Assembly: GCA_026928325.1 (NCBI GenBank)
Contig: JAIXKS010000023.1
Location: 32,767-88,957 of the forward strand
DNA: 56,191 nucleotides
Origin: Chitinophagales bacterium
GTDB lineage: Bacteria; Bacteroidota; Bacteroidia; Chitinophagales; Saprospiraceae
Reading direction: 5' to 3'
Shown here piece by piece: positions 27,405 through 35,962 of this stretch. The translations under genes were made by a program, and so were the position numbers. Positions within the stretch are counted from its first letter, which is position 1, and each line of letters opens with the position of its first letter. The notes beneath the pieces are model-generated. The model did not search any database and was not told where the DNA came from. It saw nothing but the letters and a program-made list of their open reading frames with translations.

Positions 27405-28781
27405 ATGAGGTTTTTAGCAGGACTAATACTTGTCGTCATGCTCGGCTTAGATGCTGGTGCGCAAACATTTAATAAAAATACTTCTTATAGCAAAGTGCTC
27501 AATGTCTATGCCGGAAGTTTTGTGGGAGATATTAATCAGGATGGCTATGACGATATCATCTGTACGGATCGTCGCAATGTCTATATCTTGTTAAATAATG
27601 GTACGGATAGTATAGGTTTTACAAAGTTTGATTTAGGTGTTGAGCAGAGCATTGATAAGGTCTTCAAATTGTGGGATATCGATGGAGATGGAGATTTGGA
27701 TATTCTGATGGGCGGATCCGGACGGGTTGTGTTGATTGAAAACCAAAGTACGCCCGATCATCCCGCTTTTGAAATGATGGCTAAAGACTTTTTGTATTTT
27801 GGATCTTATACTAAGAATTTGGTACACTTTGATATTGGAGACTTAAATGAGGATTCATATTATGATATCGTTGTGGCCTATGGAAAGACAGAAGTATTTT
27901 TTCAGCGCGAGAATGAAACGTTTTTTAGATTTGAATTGGTCAATGCTCCTTTTCTCAATGTGCGACAAGTCGAAATTGTTGATTTGAATGAAGACGGGAG
28001 GAAGGATATTTTGGTTTGTGGCGTAGATACGACCAATCAGAAAGGTATGTTGTTTTTGAATAATTCCAATAGCAATTTTTCTTCTAGTAGAGTGCTGAGT
28101 AATACACCGGTACATAAGTTTTTTCTTGAATCGTCCGACAACAATAGCCACATAGATATTCATGCTGTTGCCCAGGATAGCAACGATAGTCTTGCGCTCA
28201 TTACCTACAATTATGTGACTTCGGATGATAGTTTGACCTTTAGAGTAGTCAAGCAATCGCCTTTAGGAACGGAAATTCCAATTCTAGCTTTTGGTTCGTT
28301 GAATGATAATGAAGATAAGGATATGATATTTGCCTTAAGCCGTCCTTTCCCGATACAGATACGGTATGATTTTGAGCAAGATACGTCAATATCGAATGCT
28401 GTTTTGGATTCTTTGGGCGCTATAAGGGCTGTTTTTATTTCTGACCTTGATCAGGATGGAGATGATGATATCATTGTTTTTTCGGATCGAAATGCATTCG
28501 TCATTTACGAACAAATTGCTAAGCCGGTTGCGACGGATGATGTCCAATATGGTGTTGCGTTATCTCCCAATCCTGCCAGTGATTATCTGCGAGTAGATGC
28601 AGCATTTCCAGTGGACAAGGTGTATATTCATGATGTAAATGGCTATAATGTCGGCGTTTATGAAGGTCAACAGACGACATCGATGTTGTTGGATATTCAG
28701 CGACTAAAGCCGGGTATATACGCTGCAATTCCGGTCATCCAAGGACAGGCGATTACCGGAAAGCTATTTGTAAAGATGTAA
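27405..28781 (+). CDS. secreted FG-GAP/VCBS repeat protein with T9SS type A sorting domain
   Basis: This 458-residue protein has a signal peptide (MRFLAGLILVVMLGLDAGAQ). The body holds several Ca-binding FG-GAP/VCBS repeats of the form D-x-N/D-x-DGxxDI: GDINQDGYDDIICTDR near residue 42, WDIDGDGDLDILMGG near 91, GDLNEDSYYDIVVAYG near 145, VDLNEDGRKDILVCG near 195 and SDLDQDGDDDIIVFSD near 346. They probably form a beta-propeller. The end (VALSPNPASDYLRVD...KPGIYAAIPVIQG...GKLFVKM) is a Por-type secretion-system sorting domain. It has its own promoter and stands alone. The role at the surface, probably adhesion or ligand binding, is not determined. Confidence 0.85.
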   Translation: MRFLAGLILVVMLGLDAGAQTFNKNTSYSKVLNVYAGSFVGDINQDGYDDIICTDRRNVYILLNNGTDSIGFTKFDLGVEQSIDKVFKLWDIDGDGDLDILMGGSGRVVLIENQSTPDHPAFEMMAKDFLYFGSYTKNLVHFDIGDLNEDSYYDIVVAYGKTEVFFQRENETFFRFELVNAPFLNVRQVEIVDLNEDGRKDILVCGVDTTNQKGMLFLNNSNSNFSSSRVLSNTPVHKFFLESSDNNSHIDIHAVAQDSNDSLALITYNYVTSDDSLTFRVVKQSPLGTEIPILAFGSLNDNEDKDMIFALSRPFPIQIRYDFEQDTSISNAVLDSLGAIRAVFISDLDQDGDDDIIVFSDRNAFVIYEQIAKPVATDDVQYGVALSPNPASDYLRVDAAFPVDKVYIHDVNGYNVGVYEGQQTTSMLLDIQRLKPGIYAAIPVIQGQAITGKLFVKM

Positions 28782-28806
28782 GTATGGCTTTTGTTAGCTT
28801 AGATTA

Positions 28807-29033
28807 GTGCTCTGTCCACAAAAAAATCTTAATGAAATGTTGTTCTTTTTTTCAAATCTCATCGTTAAAAATACTCGCCATTGTTTTTATGGCCAAGCCG
28901 CAAGCGGTATCTATACTTGAATGCCGTTCAGGCATTCATTAAACTTCGCTTAAATCGTATAGATATGTTTTTTGCCTTGATTTTTAAAAAAATAACTACC
29001 ATTATAATTTAAGTCTTTTTATAGACTTAGCAC
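28807..29033. repeat. MITE-like inverted-repeat element, copy C (long core)
   Basis: Copy C is 227 bp, bounded by GTGCTCTGTC (28807-28816) and GACTTAGCAC (29024-29033). The arms are those of copies A and B, but the short CATAG/CTATG hairpin is replaced by a longer core. That core contains GCCGC-AA-GCGG, TGAATGCC paired with GGCATTCA, and ATCTATAC paired with GTATAGAT. The right end overlaps the 3' end of pncA and supplies its stop codon. TA dinucleotides flank both ends, possibly a target duplication. Confidence 0.85.
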
Positions 29034-29639
29034 TAGCTCGGAGGTATGGATGATTTTGACACCTGCTGCTTCCATTTCTGCCCAAGCTGTAGCCACAGAA
29101 TCATTTAAGTCAATGCCTTTGACCGCATCTTTGATTACATAGACATCGAAACCCTCTTGGATGCCGTCGATAGCAGACCACTTGACGCAAAAATCCGTGG
29201 CTAGCCCGACTAAATATAAGGTGTCGATTCCACTATCTTTGAGATATCCGGCCAATCCTGTAGCCGTCTGATGATCGTTTTCATAAAAAGCCGAGTAAGA
29301 ATCTACCTCCTTTCTGAAGCCTTTACGTATAATCAATTGAGCTTTGGTCGTTTGTAATTCTGGATGAAATTCGGCACCGACTGTTCCTTGAATACAATGA
29401 TCCGGCCATAATACCTGACTGCCGTAGCTCATCTGAATAACTTCATAAGGCGCTTTTCCTTCGTGTACAGAAGCAAAGGAGCTATGACCTTGAGGATGCC
29501 AATCTTGAGTTAGGATGATGTGTTCGAATTGTTGGCTCAACTGATTTATAATCGGAATGATGGTATCACCGTCATGTACAGCGAGCGCACCTCCCGGGCA
29601 AAAATCGTTTTGGATGTCAATGACAAGTAAGGCTTTCAT
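29019..29639 (-). CDS. pncA: nicotinamidase
   Basis: This 206-residue isochorismatase-fold hydrolase deamidates nicotinamide to nicotinate in NAD salvage. The catalytic Asp is in LLVIDIQNDFCPGG (D8), the metal ligands are in LTQDWHPQGHSSF, the Lys is in LIIRKGF and the nucleophilic Cys in GLATDFCVKWS. It starts four bases after the pncB stop, so the Preiss-Handler pair is an operon. The last residues (LVLSL) and the stop codon are encoded by the end of repeat copy C, so the native C-terminus appears to have been replaced by an insertion. The domain itself is intact, so activity is likely kept. Confidence 0.94.
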   Translation of the reverse strand: MKALLVIDIQNDFCPGGALAVHDGDTIIPIINQLSQQFEHIILTQDWHPQGHSSFASVHEGKAPYEVIQMSYGSQVLWPDHCIQGTVGAEFHPELQTTKAQLIIRKGFRKEVDSYSAFYENDHQTATGLAGYLKDSGIDTLYLVGLATDFCVKWSAIDGIQEGFDVYVIKDAVKGIDLNDSVATAWAEMEAAGVKIIHTSELVLSL

Positions 29640-29643
29640 GAAT

Positions 29644-31080
29644 TTAAGAATGATTATGGTTTTTTGCTAATTTATCGCGTAGTTCCATCAACTTATGGCT
29701 GATACCTACTTTATAAATATGTGGATTTTCAAATCTCTTGTGTTCTGGATACAATTTTATAAGTTGTGCTTTGGCATACTGCGCGCTCTCTTCAGTAGAA
29801 GAAATAGGTTGCGTGAGCTTTCCGTCTTTCATCATTGGGATTAAGAGTGGATAATAAGTCAAGCCTTCTACTTCAGTGTTTTTTTCAGCGTGGATTGGGT
29901 GGTATAATGTATCTACTGGATCTTCGTCCTCTAAGAGGATGCCATCGCAGTACAACATTCCATCTTTATCTAGATATCTATGAACTTTTTTAATGCCTGG
30001 TAGGGTAGATTTGGACTTGTTTTCAGAGACCTTCATTTTTGGATGGCCATCGATGGAAGATAATTTATAGACACCATCTAACGCCGGAGAATCCTGAGCT
30101 GTAACCAATCTCGTGCCCACGCCATATAAATCTATAGGTGCTTGTTGATTTTGAAGACTTTGGATTACCCATTCGTCTAGCTGATTAGATGCAGCTATTT
30201 GTACATATTCCAAACCTTCTTTGTCTAACATTTCTCGAGTTTTGCGCGATAGATACGCCAAGTCTCCACTATCTAGTCGAACACCTTTTAATCGGTGACC
30301 TTTGGCTTCGAGTTCTTTAGCCACTTTGATCGTATTGGGAATGCCGCTATTGAGCGTGTTGTAGGTATCAACGAGGAGTACTGCGGTATCTGGGTAATAC
30401 TCGACAAACTTTCGGAAAGCAGTCAACTCACTTTCAAAAGATTGAACCCAAGAATGTGCCATGGTGCCACTGACCGGAGTACCGTGAACAAAGGAAGCAT
30501 AAACATTGGAAGTGCCATCGATACCGCCTATTGCTGCGCCCTTGGACGCCTGAATACCTCCGAGGCCTTGTGCACGCCTAAGCCCAAAATCAAGGACTTT
30601 GCGATGTCCGGCGATATGCACGATCCTAGCTGCCTTTGTCGCTATTAGGGATTCAAAATTGATGACGTTGAGCAATATCGTTTCGACCAATTGGGCTTCG
30701 ATGATGGAACCTTCGACCCTAAGAGATAGAGCATTGGGAAAAACGATTTCTCCTTCTCTAGCGGAGTAAATGTCCAGATGGACTCTAAAATTAGACAAAT
30801 AATCTAAAAACTTGCGATTGAATCCAAGATTTTCCAAAAAGATGAGTTCGTCTTCATGAAATCTATAATCTTGCAATATTTCGAGCATATCTGATATACC
30901 TGCGAAGACGACATATCCGCCTTTAAAAGGCAGATTTCTAAAGTAGTAATCGAAGGATGCTCTTTCGTCTTTTCGCCCTGCTAGAAAATAGCCCTGAGCC
31001 ATGATGAGCTCGTAGTAGTCTGTATAAATGGCAGGGTTTGTAAAAACGGGTATATGATTGTTATAAGGTTTGTTATTCAT
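29644..31080 (-). CDS. pncB: nicotinate phosphoribosyltransferase
   Basis: This 478-residue enzyme makes nicotinate mononucleotide from nicotinate and PRPP, the step after PncA. Signatures are YTDYYELIMAQGYF near residue 19, DFGLRRAQGLGG near 166, the conserved His region GTMAHSWVQSF near 209 and KGVRLDSGDLAYLSRKTRE near 265. The length and the C-terminal extension fit the longer NAPRTase subfamily. It is the first gene of the pncB-pncA unit. Confidence 0.93.
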   Translation of the reverse strand: MNNKPYNNHIPVFTNPAIYTDYYELIMAQGYFLAGRKDERASFDYYFRNLPFKGGYVVFAGISDMLEILQDYRFHEDELIFLENLGFNRKFLDYLSNFRVHLDIYSAREGEIVFPNALSLRVEGSIIEAQLVETILLNVINFESLIATKAARIVHIAGHRKVLDFGLRRAQGLGGIQASKGAAIGGIDGTSNVYASFVHGTPVSGTMAHSWVQSFESELTAFRKFVEYYPDTAVLLVDTYNTLNSGIPNTIKVAKELEAKGHRLKGVRLDSGDLAYLSRKTREMLDKEGLEYVQIAASNQLDEWVIQSLQNQQAPIDLYGVGTRLVTAQDSPALDGVYKLSSIDGHPKMKVSENKSKSTLPGIKKVHRYLDKDGMLYCDGILLEDEDPVDTLYHPIHAEKNTEVEGLTYYPLLIPMMKDGKLTQPISSTEESAQYAKAQLIKLYPEHKRFENPHIYKVGISHKLMELRDKLAKNHNHS

Positions 31081-31266
31081 GGATGTTGGCTTGTCGAAGA
31101 TCCTGTTATACGCTTTTTACGGATTGGATATATCGGATATAATTTGATATCATTAAATATACATACCAAAACAAGATTTGTTTAAATATCTATTGGATAT
31201 TTGACTATGTTTTGCGGTTTTGATTGGGTTTAATCCTGTATTTGACGCAAGTATCCCATTTCAGCT

Positions 31267-32307
31267 TTAAAAAAACTGACCCATATCGGTGCGGATGGTA
31301 ATGTGGTTGGTAGCTCCGGCGACATGGTGATAGCCTACGCCATAATCTAGTTTGAAATAACTGATTTTTATGCCAAAACCCAGACTAAAGCCAGCGAGAC
31401 TGCGGAAAGTGCTGAGCGATAATTCTTGTCTTCGGAGATGATTGTAGCCGCCTCTGATTCTTAAATTTTCATGTTTGCCGAGCAAAAATTCACCACTAAA
31501 GACCAGATGTCTAAATACATTATCTACGGTATTTTTGAATGAATTTTCTTTGACATCCTCTCCAAAAAGGTCGGTTTTTACTTTTAAGTCGGGATCGTCG
31601 TATCGGATATTTCCGTGTTGTAGCTGATGCGCAATGATCGAAAATCTAAATGGTAGGTGACGTAGTCTTTTGGAAATCCCTATTTGTATATCGAGCGGTG
31701 TTCCAAAGCGGGTACCATTATAGGTAGTGATCTCGGTACCCAGGTTTTTGACCACAAAGGACAATATAAAATCAGAAGAGTCTTTAAAATAGTTGATTCC
31801 TAAATCGGCAACGATACCTGTAGAGGTAAATTGCTCGAGATGGCTGAATACACCTTTTACATTGATACCGGCTGAGATGCGCTCGGCTATATTTTTTGAA
31901 GCACCGATGACTAAGGCTGTTTCGCCGGCTTTGAAGGTGGTGCCATCTTGATGCCCTAAGATATCCGCATAATCAAAATCTCCATAACTGATATACTGGA
32001 CGCCGATATGCGCATGGATATCCGGTTTCTCTAATTTTCGACCATAAGCCACGTAGCCGTTTTGAATATCTGCAAAATGAAAATTGTGGGCAAAAGCCAA
32101 CTGATTATGCATCTTGTCATTGAGGGATGCCGGATTGGATAGGGCTAGGGTTATATCATCATCCATGACTGTTGGCAACAATCCACCCAAGGCGGTTACT
32201 CGTGCTGATGGCGGTAGGGTTAAGAAAGAATAGGCATATTTGCTTTCGATCTGAGCCGATAAACCATGAGCAATGATGAGTAGAATAATTAGAGTTTTGA
32301 GGCGCAT
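31267..32307 (-). CDS. porQ: type IX secretion system protein PorQ
   Basis: This 346-residue outer-membrane beta-barrel protein begins with a signal peptide (MRLKTLIILLIIAHGLSAQ), then YSFLTLPPSARVTALGGLLPT and ALSNPASLNDKMHNQLAFAHN, which is the PorQ/PorV N-terminal pattern. It ends in an aromatic residue (MGQFF), as outer-membrane barrels often do. PorQ is part of the T9SS attachment complex that moves cargo with C-terminal sorting domains to the surface. It starts two bases after the MORN-lipoprotein stop, so the two are co-transcribed. Confidence 0.85.
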   Translation of the reverse strand: MRLKTLIILLIIAHGLSAQIESKYAYSFLTLPPSARVTALGGLLPTVMDDDITLALSNPASLNDKMHNQLAFAHNFHFADIQNGYVAYGRKLEKPDIHAHIGVQYISYGDFDYADILGHQDGTTFKAGETALVIGASKNIAERISAGINVKGVFSHLEQFTSTGIVADLGINYFKDSSDFILSFVVKNLGTEITTYNGTRFGTPLDIQIGISKRLRHLPFRFSIIAHQLQHGNIRYDDPDLKVKTDLFGEDVKENSFKNTVDNVFRHLVFSGEFLLGKHENLRIRGGYNHLRRQELSLSTFRSLAGFSLGFGIKISYFKLDYGVGYHHVAGATNHITIRTDMGQFF

Positions 32308-32309
32308 AT

Positions 32310-32948
32310 CTAGTAGTATCCGTAAGGTTTTACAGTATCATAATTTACTTCAGGCATACCCGGTTTCCAAAAAGTTCTACATATACCTAAGGAGTCACAT
32401 TTCATTCGCTTGACCATGTTGCCAAGAGAATCCCATTCTTCTAAGAGGCCAAATTCATTGTCGCCATTGAGGTAGGTGCCCTTCCATTGTAATTGTCCGT
32501 TTTGAAAATACTCTTGAAAAGGTCCATTTTCCTGATTATCTGCCATGGTTACTTCTTCTTTGATTTGACCATTGGGATAGTACACGATGAGCGTTCCGGT
32601 CATGACGTTTTCTTGATAATTTTTAACGATGTGTACGCCGCCTTCTTTGTAATAAGTTTTATATGGTCCGCCAAGAATACCTGGCGATGAATAGTTTTCT
32701 TCTGTATCTATGCCGCCATTTTCGAAGTAGAGCGTTCTTGTACCGATGTATTCGCCTGCTTTGTAAGTGGCCTCTTCTCTGATTTTACCATTATCGTAAT
32801 ACGACTTATATGCTCCGTCTTTTTGACCATCTTTTGAAGTTTCGTATTGTTCCATCAGGCTTCCGTTGGGATAGTTGGTTGTGATTTTTTTATTTCCACA
32901 GCTGATGATCCAAAAAGAGAATCCCACAAAAATTAAAAGTCTGGCCAT
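32310..32948 (-). CDS. MORN-repeat lipoprotein (YwqK-like)
   Basis: This 212-residue protein has a lipoprotein signal (ARLLIFVGFSFWIISC, with the Cys at about residue 17) and about six MORN-type repeats of the form Y-x-NG-x(6)-Y (YPNGSLMEQY, YYDNGKIREEATY, YFENGGIDTEENY, YYPNGQIKEEV, YFQNGQLQWKGTY). Relatives are often labelled YwqK-family antitoxin, but nothing here suggests a toxin. It probably sits in the periplasmic face of a membrane and may assist the downstream PorQ, with which it is coupled. That link is an inference from the operon. Confidence 0.75.
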   Translation of the reverse strand: MARLLIFVGFSFWIISCGNKKITTNYPNGSLMEQYETSKDGQKDGAYKSYYDNGKIREEATYKAGEYIGTRTLYFENGGIDTEENYSSPGILGGPYKTYYKEGGVHIVKNYQENVMTGTLIVYYPNGQIKEEVTMADNQENGPFQEYFQNGQLQWKGTYLNGDNEFGLLEEWDSLGNMVKRMKCDSLGICRTFWKPGMPEVNYDTVKPYGYY

Positions 32949-32993
32949 ATCTATGATTTGATAATTAAAACGTAAAATTAAAATTTTTCGTAT

Positions 32994-33038
32994 AAAAAAA
33001 GCGGGTTGAACTCAAAAAGTTCTAACCCGCTTTTTTTG
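32994..33038. terminator. bidirectional rho-independent terminator downstream of ppiD
   Basis: A long stem, GCGGGTT-GAACT paired with AGTTC-AACCCGC (33001-33030, one bulged T), is flanked by A7 and T7 runs. It lies 18 bases after the leftward PpiD-like stop and ahead of the MORN lipoprotein start. Confidence 0.88.
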
Positions 33039-33055
33039 CTTAACTTTTTAATCTA

Positions 33056-35167
33056 TTAATAAAAGGTATTTCTATTGTCTGAGATTTTTGCAGATTTGCG
33101 AAGTGTTGACATAAATCCGAACATAGCTTGCATTCTTGAATTTTGTGTCAATTGCATTTTCTGGCTAAATCCTCCTGGTTCTGATTCTCCAGCCGTTTTA
33201 TTGGTTATTTTTGCAACATATACGCCAGAATTACCAACGATTGGTGCTGTTGTTGCACCTGAGGATGCCGCAAAGATTTTACCGATAACTACTGGTTCTT
33301 GGCTACCATCAGGTAGTGATGGGCTTCCAAATGTTTGATCATTGACAGTTTCGATAAGCGTATCAAAAGACTGCGCAATATTGCTTAAGTCTGAACCTGA
33401 AATACGAGATTTGATTTTTTCTCCTTTTTTAAGGTTTTTAACCGCTGGTTCTATTAAGTTTTTAACAGCTTCAACTGATGCTAATCCTGGTTTGTCAATA
33501 GATTTTAGAGCAATGACTATTTGTTCTTTCGCTACATAGTGTGTTTCGTCATTGATCGTATATAAAGTAGGAGATACTTGACCTACTTTTGTATCTTTTT
33601 CAAAAGCCCATTTTACCATATCTCTAGTAGTTTGGCTGCTTCCTAAATCACCAAAAGTAAAGTCATTGGCTTTCAAACCTCCTGAATATTCTACTTTACC
33701 ACCTGATGCAGCGACCTTATTCAAGTCATCGATGGTTTTAATACCATCTAACTTCTCAAGCATTTCGTCTTCGATACGTTGTTGAGTTGCTTCAGATGGA
33801 ATGATTGGCTCACTGATGTACGCCAATTTGTATTTCATATCGCTATTCTTGTAAATCAATTTCTCCACTTTAATTAAGTGAACACCAAATTGAGTCTTTA
33901 CGACATATAGGCCACCGTCTTTTCCAGTGAAAACAGCATCATTAAATTCAGGAACCATCGTTCCAGGAGTGAATGTACCCAATTCTCCGCCATTGCTTGC
34001 TGATCCCGGATCTTGGCTGCCTGCAGTTGCTGCATCTGCAAAAGAAACGCTTCCGCTTTGGATGGCTGTCTTGATTGAATCAATATAAGCATTGGCTGCG
34101 ATCAATTCCATTGGGTTGTCATTGCTTACTGTCCTAAGGATATGGGAGGCTTTTGCTGAGTCGGCTTCAATTCTCTTGCTGATTAATTTGAAAATATTGT
34201 AACTGCCATTTTCAAGGTAAGGACCATAAACATCACCTGAAGACATGCTAGCTAAATTTTCTTTGATGGTTTCAGGAAACATATCTGCTTTGTTGTAGAA
34301 TGGATCCATTACACCATTATTACCGGCAACAAATAAAGAGTCGTTAACGGCAGTTTTGAATGACTCCGCAGCTTGTACCATCTTTTCTAAGATTGCTGTT
34401 GAATCTTCATGAGAAGGAGCAACATTTTTTACCCAATATATTAAATTGCGTACTTCTTCTTTATTAGTATATTTAGCAGCATTGTCTTTAATATATGCTG
34501 CATAATCCTCATCAGTTAAAGAAATATCGCTATCTGCAACTGATTCAAAAGGAATTTTAACATATTCGAAAGATGCTTTTTCATTATTGAGTTTCTCCAT
34601 GGTTTCTGCATACCAAGTCGGTGTGTACATGGATTTAGCAACCAAGTTATTTAATTTAGCCTCTTTTTGAGTTTTGATAACTTGTTTTCTCAATTCATTA
34701 AATCTATAAGCAAATTCCGGATTGGTAACTGTACCGTCTTCGATGGCTGTTTTAACTTCATTGAGTTGATTTCTATCAACCTGGCCTGTCTGTGGATCTC
34801 TGAAGAATGACTGAATCAATGGGCTAAGGTTGCTACCAAATTCCAATTCGTGCAATTCATCTCCGCCAACAGCAAGACCGTTTGCATCAGCAATTTCATT
34901 TAATAGGCTGTTTTCTACAAAATAATTCCAAAGAGAAGCTCTTCGGTTATACACATCACCTGAATTTCCATAGAGGGCTTCTTCCGTTCTTTGAAAATCC
35001 ATGTAATCTATTTTGTTGCCATTGACTTCCCCAATGGTAGTCCTTGAGCCAAAACTTCCTCTGCTGCTTGCACTAGTCATGTCCATGATAATAAATCCGG
35101 CAAGGGCAACTGCCAAAAGTATAATCACCATCCACATGTTTTTTCTTATCGTTCCTATTAAAGCCAT
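33056..35167 (-). CDS. PpiD/SurA-like peptidylprolyl isomerase (periplasmic foldase)
   Basis: This 703-residue protein has one N-terminal membrane anchor (NMWMVIILLAVALAGFIIMDM), a SurA-N-like helical domain (residues about 35-190) and a parvulin-type PPIase domain around residues 335-450 (KASHILRTVS, GGELGTFTPGTMVPEFNDAVF, TQFGVHLIKVEK). Further alpha/beta sequence continues to the C-terminus. This plan matches PpiD, an inner-membrane chaperone for proteins in transit to the outer membrane. It lies upstream of the lipoprotein-PorQ pair and has its own consensus promoter, with a terminator separating it from that pair. A role in folding T9SS cargo is plausible but inferred. Confidence 0.88.
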   Translation of the reverse strand: MALIGTIRKNMWMVIILLAVALAGFIIMDMTSASSRGSFGSRTTIGEVNGNKIDYMDFQRTEEALYGNSGDVYNRRASLWNYFVENSLLNEIADANGLAVGGDELHELEFGSNLSPLIQSFFRDPQTGQVDRNQLNEVKTAIEDGTVTNPEFAYRFNELRKQVIKTQKEAKLNNLVAKSMYTPTWYAETMEKLNNEKASFEYVKIPFESVADSDISLTDEDYAAYIKDNAAKYTNKEEVRNLIYWVKNVAPSHEDSTAILEKMVQAAESFKTAVNDSLFVAGNNGVMDPFYNKADMFPETIKENLASMSSGDVYGPYLENGSYNIFKLISKRIEADSAKASHILRTVSNDNPMELIAANAYIDSIKTAIQSGSVSFADAATAGSQDPGSASNGGELGTFTPGTMVPEFNDAVFTGKDGGLYVVKTQFGVHLIKVEKLIYKNSDMKYKLAYISEPIIPSEATQQRIEDEMLEKLDGIKTIDDLNKVAASGGKVEYSGGLKANDFTFGDLGSSQTTRDMVKWAFEKDTKVGQVSPTLYTINDETHYVAKEQIVIALKSIDKPGLASVEAVKNLIEPAVKNLKKGEKIKSRISGSDLSNIAQSFDTLIETVNDQTFGSPSLPDGSQEPVVIGKIFAASSGATTAPIVGNSGVYVAKITNKTAGESEPGGFSQKMQLTQNSRMQAMFGFMSTLRKSAKISDNRNTFY

Positions 35168-35248
35168 AGTATCCTTTTTAAGATTTTATTGTCCAACTTT
35201 ATGTAAATAAATATAAGGCTTCCCGCATCGTTTTTGCGAAAAGCGGCA

Positions 35249-35279
35249 CAAAGGTAACTTATTTAGAAGTATTTCCAAA
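35249..35279 (-). promoter_or_regulatory. promoter of the PpiD-like gene
   Basis: On the minus strand TTTG (35279-35276), a 19-base spacer and TACCTTTG (35256-35249) match the Bacteroidota consensus exactly. The leader would be about 75 bases before the ATG at 35167. Confidence 0.75.
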
Positions 35280-35854
35280 CATAGATTTGGTTTTTTACAG
35301 CATAATTCATAGTTAATGTACAATTTTTTTTGCATTTTTATTATATATGTCAATATAGCTACTCATTTTTATTGCCATTTGTTGGCTGCCCGCATGCAGT
35401 TATTGAAGTTTTGTATGCTTGTTGGCCAAGTACATAGGATTGTTCTAATCATTAATAATCGTGATGAACAAATCGAGATTGTATGGGCGATTATGTCTTT
35501 GGAAGCCATTTTATCCGATACAAAATGTATTCTAAGCTCATAAAATTGACCTTTGTGCTTATAAAAATAAGAGATGGTCATGTGATTTGAGGATTTGGAT
35601 CAACGTTTTGTTGTGCAATCGTACTATTTCAAAAGTTTGACAGTAGAGGAGTTGATGAAATAGATATACCCCAATACATAAAATTTGCCGTAAAAATACA
35701 TGTTTCAAATAAAAATGATGTATTCGTCATTTGATTGAAAATCTATGAGATAGCTATTAGGAGATTGTATAATAACTTGAGATATAAAATATTGTAAAAA
35801 TAAATATTCAAAAATTACACCTCATTTTTTTAACTCGGATGTAAAATGTGTTCT

Positions 35855-35862
35855 TACCTTTG
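35855..35862 (+). promoter_or_regulatory. -7 box (TACCTTTG) of the second giant gene
   Basis: An exact TAnnTTTG match followed by C, about 100 bases before the ATG at 35963. The expected TTTG box 19 bases upstream is not clear (T-rich sequence instead). The leader contains a short inverted repeat GCCTG-N7-CAGGC. Confidence 0.5.
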
Positions 35863-35962
35863 CACCATTCCCACACAGAAGTAAATCTTATTTAAATCTG
35901 ATCCTCGCCTGAGCATTGCAGGCACTGAACTCATTTATTTAATAACCAAAAACTTTTTACCT

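Larger units (their letters stand above)
35168..35962. other. 795-bp AT-rich intergenic region with two promoters
   Basis: Between the leftward PpiD-like gene and the second giant gene. It holds the PpiD promoter (35249-35279, minus) and a -7 box for the giant gene (35855-35862, plus). An 8-base palindrome TTGGCCAA lies at 35422-35429. In the middle, two short overlapping frames (about 70 codons each, one per strand, 35316-35581) show no recognisable family, so I do not call them genes; a worn remnant of an insertion cannot be excluded. Confidence 0.5.

Noticed and set aside
27855-28256. 133-codon minus-strand reading frame
   Set aside because: Antisense to the FG-GAP repeats; its sequence has no domain character.
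32310-32948. Toxin-antitoxin system, suggested by the YwqK-antitoxin family label
   Set aside because: The protein is a MORN-repeat lipoprotein in an operon with PorQ, and no toxin gene is adjacent.
35316-35581. Two overlapping frames of 70-75 codons in the spacer before the second giant gene
   Set aside because: They occupy opposite strands of the same DNA, have no recognisable family and no promoter, and AT-rich DNA gives such frames by chance.
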